Positions 1 through 6,933 are shown, numbered from the stretch's first letter. The stretch: DNA of 8,877 nt from Bacillota bacterium (GCA_017538845.1 JAFYIC010000007.1:1-8877), one strand, 5' to 3'. Notes: a model not told the origin generated them from the sequence alone. Made by a program: numbers and translations.

Positions 1-64
1 CTTTCCCTTTTACACAATAAAATATTTTACCATTTTATGCCCGAAATTTCAATGCAGCGGGGCG

Positions 65-475
65 CTACAGCAGGGTCTCTTCTATGATCGTGGCCGCGTC
101 TTCGATGCAGCCGTCGCAGCTCCTCAGCACTTTGCCTGTATCCACACCTTTGATCTCCCGGCAGATTACGGATGTGTTCTTGTCGATGAAAGCCTTAGTC
201 ATAGCCTTCATAAGCTTGTAGGTCTCCTTCTTGGTGGCAGGCGCCGCCAGGTTGCCATCGCTGTTTTTCATTCCGGCTACGCAGGCCATTCCGCTTACCG
301 CGCCGCAGGTACCCATGGTTCCCATGCCGAACCCGAAGCCTTCGGTCATTTTGAAGGCGGTCTCTTCATCCACACCGAAAAGATCCGCGTATGCGCATGC
401 AACAGCCTGAGCGCAGTTGTATCCTTTCTTGTGATTTTCAAGCGCTTTTACAACTCTCTCTGATTTCTGTGTCAT
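65..475 (-). CDS. C_GCAxxG_C_C family putative redox protein
   Basis: 136 aa, close to the usual ~140 aa of this family. The family signature is visible: Cys21 in NCAQAV, the CGAVSG motif with Cys57, Cys105 in VICREIKG and Cys120 (with an extra Cys123) near the C-terminus. There is no signal peptide or membrane segment, so it is probably cytosolic. Members are described only as putative redox-active proteins with four conserved cysteines, and no reaction is established. The start is well supported by GAAGGAG (484-490 on the plus strand, read in reverse) a few bases upstream of ATG. The gene ends with TAG and stands alone in the window, divergent from the arg operon across a gap of about 300 bp. 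No clear terminator is seen between its stop and the window edge. Family assignment is confident, function unknown. Confidence 0.9.
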   Translation of the reverse strand: MTQKSERVVKALENHKKGYNCAQAVACAYADLFGVDEETAFKMTEGFGFGMGTMGTCGAVSGMACVAGMKNSDGNLAAPATKKETYKLMKAMTKAFIDKNTSVICREIKGVDTGKVLRSCDGCIEDAATIIEETLL

Positions 476-499
476 TTGGTTTTCTCCTTCTTATGTGAC

Positions 500-519
500 G
501 CGCGAATCGTCTTTCGCGC
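500..519 (-). other. 5'-leader hairpin of the C_GCAxxG gene
   Basis: GCGCGAA (500-506) and TTCGCGC (513-519) form a perfect 7-bp GC-rich stem with a 6-nt loop. On the minus strand it lies about 10 nt upstream of the GAAGGAG ribosome site of the C_GCAxxG gene, so it would sit in the mRNA leader. No T-run follows it, so it is not a standard terminator. It could stabilise the transcript or tune translation; that is inference. Confidence 0.4.
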
Positions 520-526
520 CGCTTAG

Positions 527-569
527 ACTTTGATTTTTCACGCATATGATATATACTTTGATTTGCGTG
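527..569. repeat. Direct and inverted repeats in divergent promoter region
   Basis: ACTTTGATTT occurs perfectly twice, at 527-536 and 555-564 (28 bp apart, under three helical turns). An overlapping inverted pair, CACGCA (539-544) and TGCGTG (564-569), interleaves with it. The region lies between the C_GCAxxG gene and its predicted promoter and may be a binding site for a regulator, or chance in AT-rich DNA. No known consensus is recognised. Confidence 0.35.
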
Positions 570-571
570 TG

Positions 572-599
572 AATATACATATTTGTAAATTTACTACAA
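572..599 (-). promoter_or_regulatory. Candidate promoter for the C_GCAxxG gene
   Basis: On the minus strand TTGTAG (594-599) and TATATT (572-577) are 16 bp apart, a fair sigma-A-like pair. A second possible -10, TATAAT, lies at 599-604 with a weak -35 (TGTGAT, 622-627) 17 bp upstream. The region is AT-rich, so such matches are easily found by chance and I cannot choose between them. Confidence 0.3.
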
Positions 600-657
600 T
601 TATACACGACTTTGGGGTATAATCACAGTTGAAAGGGGATAAAAAATAATTTTTGTC

Positions 658-686
658 TTGCATAATATTCATGAATTATGTATAAT
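658..686 (+). promoter_or_regulatory. Predicted sigma-A promoter of the arg operon
   Basis: TTGCAT (658-663), a 17-bp spacer and a perfect TATAAT (681-686) form the best promoter upstream of argC. The predicted transcript start is near 693, giving a leader of about 80 nt before the argC start. The spacer holds the palindrome ATTCATGAAT (see the separate entry), well placed for a repressor that blocks RNA polymerase. Confidence 0.65.
667..676. promoter_or_regulatory. Candidate ArgR operator (ARG-box-like palindrome)
   Basis: ATTCATGAAT is a perfect 10-bp palindrome in the spacer of the arg promoter. It reads CATGAAT on both strands, which is the conserved half of the Bacillus ARG box. The second half expected about 4 bp further on is degenerate in either direction, so this is not a textbook box. 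Its position inside the promoter of an arginine operon makes ArgR/AhrC repression the natural reading. This is inference from the motif and context only. Confidence 0.45.
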
Positions 687-709
687 TATAAAATCATGAC
701 AGTAAATAC

Positions 710-740
710 GCTCTGCTGAAAACCATGCAGCAGCGCTTTT
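710..740 (+). other. Hairpin in the arg operon leader
   Basis: CTGCTG (713-718) pairs with CAGCAG (728-733) across a 9-nt loop, and two more pairs (710-711 with 735-736) follow one mismatch. TTTT (737-740) follows directly. It lies in the untranslated leader between the predicted start (~693) and the argC ribosome site (759-765). The short stem and short T-run make it at best a weak terminator or attenuator. Confidence 0.3.
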
Positions 741-772
741 GGAATATTATCATATCACGGAGGAGCAGAATA

Positions 773-1813
773 ATGATAAAAGTTGGAGTTGTAGGAGCTA
801 CAGGTTACGCGGGAAGCGACCTTATGCGTATGCTGGTGAAGCATCCCGAAGTGGATATCAAATACGTGACAGCGAACAGCTATGTTGGAAAAAAATACGC
901 GGAAGTGTATCCGAACTTCGGCAAGCACATACCTCTTCTCTGCAGCCCTGCCGACCTGGAAAAGGTGGCGAAGGAATGTGACGTGCTTTTCACGGCGCTT
1001 CCGGGCGGCATGACAGCGGGACTACTGACGGAATCCATCCTGGACAACACCAGAGTCATCGACTTCGGCGCGGCCTACAGACTCAAGGACGTGAAAGTAT
1101 ATGAACAGTGGTACGATGAGCACAAAAGCCCTCAGTTCATCGAGGAAGCGGTATACGGGCTCTGCGAATTCAACAGAGACAAGATAAAGGACGCCAGACT
1201 CATCGCAAACCCGGGCTGCCACACCACATGCGGGATCCTGGGCACGGCGCCTCTTCTGAAAGCTGACCTTATCGACAGAAAGTCCATAATCATAGATTCC
1301 AAGACGGGAGTAAGCGGCGCAGGCCGCGGGCTCAACAGAGACATGCTCTTCTGCGAAGCCAACGAGAACACCAAGGCATACAAAGTGGCGGGCCACAGAC
1401 ACACTCCCGAGATCGAGGAACAGCTCACATACGTTGCCGGCGAGGACATCATCATCAGCTTCACGCCGGTGCTGGTGCCCATGAACAGAGGCATCCTGGC
1501 TACCATTTACGCCAACCTGAAGGACGGCGTCACCGAAGCTGACATCGCGGCAGCATACGAGGATATGTACGGAGATGAGTACTTCATCAGACTTTCCGAG
1601 CCGGGTACCCTGCCTGAGAGCAAGTGGGTCAAGGGCTCCAACTTCGTGGATATAGGGTTCAAGGTGGATTCGCGGACAAACAGAGTGATCGCGGTATCGT
1701 CACTGGACAACCTGGTGAAAGGCGCGGCCGGACAGGCTCTGCAGAACATGAACATCATGTTCGGTCTTGATGAAAAGACAGGGCTGGATCAGGTAACACC
1801 GTTCCCGGTATAG
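773..1813 (+). CDS. argC: N-acetyl-gamma-glutamyl-phosphate reductase (ArgC)
   Basis: 346 aa from this start, the normal length for ArgC. It catalyses the NADPH-dependent reduction of N-acetylglutamyl phosphate to N-acetylglutamate semialdehyde, the third step of arginine synthesis, in the cytosol. Visible marks are the nucleotide-binding GATGYAG near the N-terminus (residues 9-14), the catalytic Cys149 in NPGC, and the active-site His208 in GHRHTPEIE. The residues after the catalytic Cys read H-T-T instead of the more usual Y-P-T or Y-T-T, a mild oddity. The start at 773 is chosen because GGAGGAG (759-765) lies 7 nt upstream and the protein begins at the first Rossmann strand. An in-frame ATG at 725 would add 16 non-conserved residues and has no ribosome site. 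First gene of argCJBD; it ends with TAG, and a 109-bp gap with tandem repeats follows. Confidence 0.97.
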   Translation: MIKVGVVGATGYAGSDLMRMLVKHPEVDIKYVTANSYVGKKYAEVYPNFGKHIPLLCSPADLEKVAKECDVLFTALPGGMTAGLLTESILDNTRVIDFGAAYRLKDVKVYEQWYDEHKSPQFIEEAVYGLCEFNRDKIKDARLIANPGCHTTCGILGTAPLLKADLIDRKSIIIDSKTGVSGAGRGLNRDMLFCEANENTKAYKVAGHRHTPEIEEQLTYVAGEDIIISFTPVLVPMNRGILATIYANLKDGVTEADIAAAYEDMYGDEYFIRLSEPGTLPESKWVKGSNFVDIGFKVDSRTNRVIAVSSLDNLVKGAAGQALQNMNIMFGLDEKTGLDQVTPFPV

Positions 1814-1835
1814 GAAAGCGGGGTCGACGAGGCGT

Positions 1836-1889
1836 TTGCGGTTTGCAAAATAGTTGCGGCTCGCGAAGTACTTGCGACCGGCGAGAATA
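1836..1889 (+). repeat. Three imperfect 18-bp tandem repeats in the argC-argJ gap
   Basis: Three abutting 18-bp units: TTGCGGTTTGCAAAATAG (1836-1853), TTGCGGCTCGCGAAGTAC (1854-1871) and TTGCGACCGGCGAGAATA (1872-1889). By eye, units 1 and 2 match at 13 of 18 positions and units 2 and 3 at 10 of 18. Each unit, with a base or two of flank, can fold into a small stem of about 5 bp (for example TTTGC/GCAAA, TTGCG/CGCGA with one G-U, CTTGC/GCGAG with one G-U). The changes keep pairing rather than sequence. No T-run follows, and AAGGAG of argJ comes at 1908. The role is unknown: mRNA processing, stability, or a dispersed intergenic repeat. Confidence 0.6.
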
Positions 1890-1922
1890 TACATCGGATT
1901 TTTACATAAGGAGAAACGCAAA

Positions 1923-3146
1923 ATGAAACAGATAAACGGCGGTGTCACCGCAGCAAAGGGTTTCAACGCCCAGGGCGGACACGTAGGAATAAAAGCTGAC
2001 GATATCAAGGATATGGCGCTCATCGTGTCGGAAGTTCCGGCAAATTGCGCAGCGGCCTTTACCACCAACGTAGTCAAGGCGGCGTCAGTGCAGAGAAATA
2101 TAGAAGTAATGAAAAAACAGCCGAAGATCTGCGGAATCGCTGTCAACAGCGGCAACGCCAACGCCTGCACCGGCGAGGAAGGAAAGGCTTCCAACCTGGT
2201 GATGGCGGAAACTCTGGCGGCGCAGATCGGCTGTGATACAAATCAGGTGCTGACAGCATCAACCGGAGTCATCGGCGTGCAGCCTGACCCGGCCGTATAC
2301 GAATCCGGCATAAAGGAACTTTTCCCGAAGATCTGCGGATGCGAAAAGGCGGCCGAAAACGCCGCGTGGGGAATCCTGACTACGGACACCCACCCCAAGC
2401 AGATCGCGGTAGAAATCGAGATTGGCGGCAAGACAGTGACCATCGGCGCCATGGCAAAGGGCACGGGAATGATATGCCCCAACATGGCCACCATGCTTGC
2501 TTTCGTGACCACCGACTGCTGCATTTCAGCCGGGATGCTGGATAAGGCTCTCAAAGCCACCATCGGCACCACATACAATATGGTTTCCGTTGACGGGGAC
2601 ACTTCCACCAACGACTCCATCTTCCTGCTGGCAAACGGCCTGGCGGAAAACGCCGAGATCACAGCGGAAGGTCCGGATTACGAAACATTCAAAGACGCCC
2701 TTTACTTCGTCAACGAGTATCTTGCAAAAGAGCTGGTTCGCGACGGCGAAGGCGCCACAAAATTCATAGAGACGGAAGTTATAAACGCTGCGTCCGAGGA
2801 CAAGGCAAGAGCCATCGCCAAGTCGGTGATCAAGTCTTCACTTCTGAAGGCGGCCATCTTCGGCTCCGACGCCAACTGGGGAAGAGTCCTCTGCGCCATG
2901 GGTTACAGCGGCGAGGATTTCGACCCGGAGAAGGTGGACGTGACGTTCAGAAGCGCCAAAGGCGAGCTGGAAGTACTGAAGGAAGGCACCCCTATAGTCT
3001 TTGACGAGGACAAGGCCCTGGAGATCCTGGGTGAGGATGACATCACCATAATCGCCGACCTGAAGGAAGGCGCAGCATCCGGCAAAGCCTGGGGATGCGA
3101 CCTCACTTACGAATATGTTAAGATAAACGGAGAATACAGATCATAA
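1923..3146 (+). CDS. argJ: Bifunctional ornithine acetyltransferase / N-acetylglutamate synthase (ArgJ)
   Basis: 407 aa from this start, normal for ArgJ. It transfers acetyl from N-acetylornithine to glutamate, releasing ornithine and regenerating N-acetylglutamate. Bifunctional members also use acetyl-CoA to prime the cycle. The precursor normally cleaves itself between Ala and Thr in the motif seen here as PNMATML, making Thr190 the N-terminal nucleophile of the beta chain. Thr114-Gly115 in STGVIG is the likely oxyanion hole. The C-terminal GSDANWGRVLCAMGYSG is typical. The start at 1923 is set by AAGGAG (1908-1913) 9 nt upstream; an upstream in-frame ATG at 1854 falls in the tandem repeats and has no such site. 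Third residue of the pre-cleavage stretch is Cys (MICPNMAT) where His or Ala is common. Whether it is mono- or bifunctional cannot be told from sequence; no argA or argE is in view. Confidence 0.96.
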   Translation: MKQINGGVTAAKGFNAQGGHVGIKADDIKDMALIVSEVPANCAAAFTTNVVKAASVQRNIEVMKKQPKICGIAVNSGNANACTGEEGKASNLVMAETLAAQIGCDTNQVLTASTGVIGVQPDPAVYESGIKELFPKICGCEKAAENAAWGILTTDTHPKQIAVEIEIGGKTVTIGAMAKGTGMICPNMATMLAFVTTDCCISAGMLDKALKATIGTTYNMVSVDGDTSTNDSIFLLANGLAENAEITAEGPDYETFKDALYFVNEYLAKELVRDGEGATKFIETEVINAASEDKARAIAKSVIKSSLLKAAIFGSDANWGRVLCAMGYSGEDFDPEKVDVTFRSAKGELEVLKEGTPIVFDEDKALEILGEDDITIIADLKEGAASGKAWGCDLTYEYVKINGEYRS

Positions 3147-3156
3147 ATGCCTGAAG

Positions 3157-3207
3157 CTCCCGCCGGCCGGGAGACGCATTAGCTGTACCTGTCCTGCACG
3201 GGCAGGA
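3157..3207 (+). other. Two GC-rich hairpins in the argJ-argB gap
   Basis: CTCCCG (3157-3162) pairs with CGGGAG (3168-3173) over loop CCGGC, and TCCTGC (3192-3197) pairs with GCAGGA (3202-3207) over loop ACGG. Both stems are perfect 6-bp stems. Neither is followed by a T-run, so they are unlikely to terminate transcription. The second ends 4 nt before the argB ribosome site (AAGGAG, 3212-3217). They may set RNA cleavage or stability within the operon; inference. Confidence 0.5.
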
Positions 3208-3225
3208 ATATAAGGAGATTCTGAT

Positions 3226-4104
3226 ATGATTTCATATGCTGAAAAAGCGCAGATACTGGTAGATGCTCTGCCATACATCAAAAGGCTTAACGGCAAGACC
3301 GTCGTTATCAAGTACGGCGGCAGCGCCCTCACCAACCCGCAGGTGAAAGATACCATCATCAACGACATCGCTCTTATGAAACTGGTAGGTATGAAACCTG
3401 TACTGGTACACGGCGGCGGACCGGAGATCAACGCCATGCTTGACAGACTGGACGTGAAGTCTGAATTCGTGGACGGACTGAGAGTCACAAGCGACGACGC
3501 AATGGAAGTAGTGGAAATGGTACTTTCCGGCAAGGTGAACAAGTCCATCGTTTCCGAGATAGAGACCAAAGGCGTCCGTGCCATCGGTATCAGCGGAAAA
3601 GACGGCGGCACCATCAGAGCCCACAAACTCGAGAAATCCGGCACCGACTACGGTCACGTAGGCGAAGTGGATACGGTGAACACCCAGCTTCTCTGCTCCC
3701 TTATCAACAACGATTTCATTCCCGTCATCGCTCCTATCGGACAGGACGATGAGGGAAACACATACAACATCAACGCAGACTACGCTGCCATGGCAGTGGC
3801 GGTGGCCCTGAAGGCCGAAAAGCTCCTGTTCCTGACAGACGTACCGGGAGTCCTGAAAGACGTGGACGATCCGGATTCGGTGATTAACTTCATGGGACTT
3901 GAGGAGATCGATCCCCTCATCGCAGACGGAACTATCTCAGGCGGCATGATCCCCAAGATCGAATGCTGCAGATCCGTTGTAAAGCAGGGCGTAAACAACG
4001 TCCACATCATCGACGGCCGCGTGGAAAACTGCCTGATTCTGGAGATCTTCACTCCGATGGGTATCGGCACCATGGTGGAAAAGGATATCCGCAAACTGGA
4101 CTGA
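3226..4104 (+). CDS. argB: Acetylglutamate kinase (ArgB), arginine-sensitive type
   Basis: 292 aa. It phosphorylates N-acetylglutamate with ATP, the second and usually controlling step when ArgJ recycles acetyl groups. Amino-acid-kinase motifs are in order: KYGGSA with Lys29, HGGGPEIN (62-69), GLRVTSDDAM (84-93), NINAD (181-185) and LTDVPGVL (203-210). About 24 residues (AEKAQILVDALPYIKR region) precede the first beta-strand. This N-terminal helix is found in hexameric, arginine-inhibited kinases and is missing from the insensitive E. coli enzyme. The C-terminal DGR...LEIFTPMGIGTM also fits the arginine-sensitive class, though the usual His in that loop is replaced (VENCL). Feedback control by arginine is therefore expected. 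Start fixed by AAGGAG (3212-3217), 8 nt upstream. Stop is TGA, the only one in the window. Confidence 0.97.
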   Translation: MISYAEKAQILVDALPYIKRLNGKTVVIKYGGSALTNPQVKDTIINDIALMKLVGMKPVLVHGGGPEINAMLDRLDVKSEFVDGLRVTSDDAMEVVEMVLSGKVNKSIVSEIETKGVRAIGISGKDGGTIRAHKLEKSGTDYGHVGEVDTVNTQLLCSLINNDFIPVIAPIGQDDEGNTYNINADYAAMAVAVALKAEKLLFLTDVPGVLKDVDDPDSVINFMGLEEIDPLIADGTISGGMIPKIECCRSVVKQGVNNVHIIDGRVENCLILEIFTPMGIGTMVEKDIRKLD

Positions 4105-4136
4105 CGTCCCGAACGCGAAAAAAACAAACGATGACC

Positions 4137-4168
4137 TGCTGCAGGCCCGACCTGCAGCACATATTTTT
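4137..4168 (+). terminator. Terminator-like hairpin just before argD
   Basis: TGCTGCAGG (4137-4145) and CCTGCAGCA (4151-4159) form a perfect 9-bp stem with loop CCCGA. After one C and ATA-like bases comes TTTTT (4164-4168), running straight into the argD ribosome site AAGGAG (4169-4174). The structure has the look of an intrinsic terminator or partial terminator inside the operon, reducing readthrough into argD, but the T-run starts about 4 nt away from the stem. It could instead be an mRNA processing or stability element. Confidence 0.45.
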
Positions 4169-4170
4169 AA

Positions 4171-5397
<1,227 letters not shown>

Positions 5398-5435
5398 CAG
5401 TTTTGAAAATCCTTTAATAATAGAGCCCACAACTT

Positions 5436-5475
5436 TTAAGCCCTTTTTCATATATAGAAAAAGGGCTTAATTTTT
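5436..5475 (+). terminator. Rho-independent terminator of the arg operon
   Basis: TTAAGCCCTTTTTC (5436-5449) and GAAAAAGGGCTTAA (5457-5470) are a perfect 14-bp inverted repeat with loop ATATATA, followed by TTTTT (5471-5475). It lies 38 bp after the argD stop. In the reverse direction the stem is followed by AAAAGTTG, not a T-run, so it serves mainly the arg operon. No separate strong terminator is seen for the convergent Fe-S gene in 5476-5559. Confidence 0.93.
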
Positions 5476-5559
5476 CAATGCCTTAAAAACTGACCGGCGC
5501 AATATAATGAGCTATGCCTGGCGCAGATATAGTGAAGGCTGGCCGACACATGCTTCATT

Positions 5560-6315
5560 TTAAAGGAGTTTACCGTCTGTTGAGACTGTAACTACCTGTA
5601 TGGGTATATCTTTTCCGCTGTTTTCAATTGCTTTTCTTGCCGCGCGCTCAATGCCTCCGCAGCACGGAACTACCATGCGGAGAAGAGTCACGCTCTTGAT
5701 ATCGTTCTCTTTGATGATATCCGTAAGCTTCTCTGAGTAGTCCACTGCGTCCAGCTTCGGGCATCCGATGGCAGTTATCCTGCCGTTCATGAACTCCTCG
5801 TGCATACCCGCGTAGGCGTAAGCCGTACAGTCGGCAGCGATCAGAAGGTCCGCTCCGTCAAATACCGGAGCCTTTGGAGGAAGCAGTTTGATCTGGCAGG
5901 GCCACTGCTTCAGGCGGGACACGTACTCAGCCGGGCCTGCCGCCGAGTTATTGTCGCAGTCCCCCGCGCATTTATCTGCCGCGCCATCCAGCGCTTTGTC
6001 AGATGAAGCCTCTCCGCCCCTGTCCGCAAAACTCTCCAGCGCAGGACAGCATCCATGAGCGGTTTCATTTGGTGCAGATTCTTCCTTCGCTCTTTTCACT
6101 GCCGCCTCATCATAGGCCGGAGCTTCTCTGGTCTCAAATGTGATAGCGCCTTCAGGACATGCGGGCAGACAGTCACCAAGTCCGTCGCAAAAATCCTCGC
6201 GAACAAGTTTTGCTTTTCCATCTATGATTTTTATGGCGCCTTCATGGCAGGCGTTGGCGCACATTCCGCACCCGTTGCATTTTGCTTCGTCTATTTTGAT
6301 GATCTGCCTCTTCAT
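5560..6315 (-). CDS. Ferredoxin-type 4Fe-4S protein with Cys-rich C-terminal domain
   Basis: 251 aa, no signal peptide or membrane segment. Residues 1-60 are a ferredoxin fold: Cys13, 16, 19, 23 in C-x2-C-x2-C-x3-C, then Cys43, 49 and 53 in CDGLGDCLPACP. The second motif lacks one cysteine (Leu46), so that site may hold a 3Fe-4S cluster or use another ligand; this is inference. Residues ~62-130 are a variable, charged linker with extra cysteines (CC at 89-90, CAGDC at 116-120). Residues ~131-251 are a conserved domain with ADC (163), IGCPKLD (185) and PCCGG (218-219), typical of a clostridial family of uncharacterised Fe-S proteins. The start has AGGAG (6325-6329) 9 nt upstream, overlapping the stop codon of the flavoprotein gene, so the two are probably translationally coupled. 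Likely an electron carrier or redox sensor; partner unknown. Confidence 0.88.
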   Translation of the reverse strand: MKRQIIKIDEAKCNGCGMCANACHEGAIKIIDGKAKLVREDFCDGLGDCLPACPEGAITFETREAPAYDEAAVKRAKEESAPNETAHGCCPALESFADRGGEASSDKALDGAADKCAGDCDNNSAAGPAEYVSRLKQWPCQIKLLPPKAPVFDGADLLIAADCTAYAYAGMHEEFMNGRITAIGCPKLDAVDYSEKLTDIIKENDIKSVTLLRMVVPCCGGIERAARKAIENSGKDIPIQVVTVSTDGKLL

Positions 6316-6327
6316 TGTTTTGCTCTC

Positions 6328-6813
6328 CTATTTCTTCCATGGGCCGTCTTTGTATTCCTTGCCCTTGAGTTCTTCTACGTCTATACGGATGACCTGAGTT
6401 TTTTCGAATGCAGCTTTGATGAATTTTGCGCCGCCTTCCTGGAAATCAGCTGAAAAATGATCGATGAATCCCTGAAGGGCCTTTCTCTTCTCATCTTCGT
6501 CCTCTACGAAAACTGCCTTTCCAAAAGCAACGAAGCTTTCGTATGCTGCAGTAAATTTTGAAGGCAGAACTTCCGCGCTTACGATGGCTGACAGGCAGAC
6601 TTTATTGTTTTCTTTCAGCGCGTCGATCTTGTATCCGTACTTTGCGGCGTGCAGGTAAAATGCTCCGTCCATATATATGTAGTTGGTCGGCGTTCCGTAA
6701 GGATACCCGTCGTCTCCGATAACTGACAGCGTCGCGTGGTCACCTCTTTTTACCATTTCGATGGTTGCCTCCGGTGATGTCTGGCGGTCTTTCTTATACA
6801 TTTCTCTGTTCAT
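6328..6813 (-). CDS. Pyridoxamine 5'-phosphate oxidase-like (NimA-type) flavin-binding protein
   Basis: 161 aa, single FMN-binding split-barrel domain of the PNPOx-like superfamily, nearest in look to NimA-related proteins. The segment from TLSVIGDDGYPYGTPTNY through AFYLHAAKYGYKIDAL to NNKVCLSAI shows the usual order: barrel strands, the His in YLHAA, the G-x-K-x-D-x-L flavin-phosphate region and the N-x-K-V strand. Members bind FMN, heme or F420; some reduce nitroimidazoles, but most have no known substrate, so resistance should not be assumed. The start at 6813 is chosen because AAAGGAG lies about 10 nt upstream; an ATG at 6840 would add nine residues and lies at the predicted transcript start. 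It is first in a two-gene operon with the Fe-S protein. The stop is TAG, and the downstream gene is in the same frame 12 nt later. Confidence 0.88.
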   Translation of the reverse strand: MNREMYKKDRQTSPEATIEMVKRGDHATLSVIGDDGYPYGTPTNYIYMDGAFYLHAAKYGYKIDALKENNKVCLSAIVSAEVLPSKFTAAYESFVAFGKAVFVEDEDEKRKALQGFIDHFSADFQEGGAKFIKAAFEKTQVIRIDVEELKGKEYKDGPWKK

Positions 6814-6838
6814 GATCAGGTGTCTCCTTTCTATTATC

Positions 6839-6851
6839 ATGATGTCATCAT
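6839..6851. repeat. Inverted repeat over the start of the flavoprotein transcript
   Basis: ATGATG and CATCAT flank a single central T, a perfect 6-bp inverted repeat of 13 bp. It covers most of the predicted -10 box (6847-6852) and the predicted transcript start (6840) of the minus-strand operon. It could be a second operator for a repressor, or chance. No known consensus is recognised. Confidence 0.35.
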
Positions 6852-6875
6852 ACCTTCTGAGCCTGGGATACGACG
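6847..6875 (-). promoter_or_regulatory. Predicted promoter of the flavoprotein/Fe-S operon
   Basis: On the minus strand TATGAT (6847-6852) is a good -10 box. The hexamer 17 bp upstream (6870-6875) reads CGTCGT and is a poor -35, which is what an activator-dependent promoter looks like. The predicted start is 6840, which places the 18-bp palindrome at 6873-6890 exactly at -41.5. Confidence 0.55.
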
Positions 6876-6890
6876 TTGCGTACGCAACGT
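6873..6890. promoter_or_regulatory. Palindromic operator for the Crp/Fnr-type regulator
   Basis: ACGTTGCGTACGCAACGT is a perfect 18-bp palindrome. Its core TTGCG-TA-CGCAA has the size and symmetry of Crp/Fnr-family sites (compare TTGAT-N4-ATCAA for Fnr). It lies between the regulator gene and the divergent flavoprotein/Fe-S operon. It is centred at -41.5 for the operon (class II activator position) and at about -29.5 for the regulator gene, covering that gene's -35 box. Binding by the neighbouring regulator is inferred from position and family. Confidence 0.75.
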
Positions 6891-6904
6891 TTTGCAGGTA
6901 TAAT
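6876..6904 (+). promoter_or_regulatory. Predicted promoter of the Crp/Fnr-type regulator gene
   Basis: TTGCGT (6876-6881), a 17-bp spacer and a perfect TATAAT (6899-6904) precede the regulator gene. The -35 box lies wholly inside the 18-bp palindrome, so a protein bound there would exclude RNA polymerase. This suggests negative autoregulation. The predicted transcript start is near 6911, giving a leader of about 23 nt. Confidence 0.65.
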
Positions 6905-6933
6905 CAGAAAGAGAAATCACCGGGAGGCGCAAA

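Noticed and set aside
1..64. Possible terminator after the C_GCAxxG gene (GCCCCG...CGGGC on the minus strand)
   Set aside because: The stem has a bulge and a long loop, and no T-run follows.
696..719. Seven-codon open frame (M-T-V-N-T-L-C) at the start of the arg leader
   Set aside because: It contains no Arg codons, and there is no room for a ribosome site after the predicted transcript start near 693. Such short frames are common by chance.
725..772. In-frame upstream ATG of argC that would add 16 residues containing four Arg codons, suggesting an arginine leader peptide
   Set aside because: It is in frame with argC without a stop, has no ribosome site, and three of the four Arg codons arise simply from the GGAGGAG ribosome-site region. 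A separate leader peptide is not supported.
1022..1506. Two overlapping minus-strand open frames within argC
   Set aside because: Both are antisense shadows of argC without ribosome sites or family resemblance.
1854..1922. Upstream start of argJ at 1854 adding 23 residues
   Set aside because: The added residues come from the tandem repeats, are unlike ArgJ, and lack a ribosome site. AAGGAG is correctly placed for 1923.
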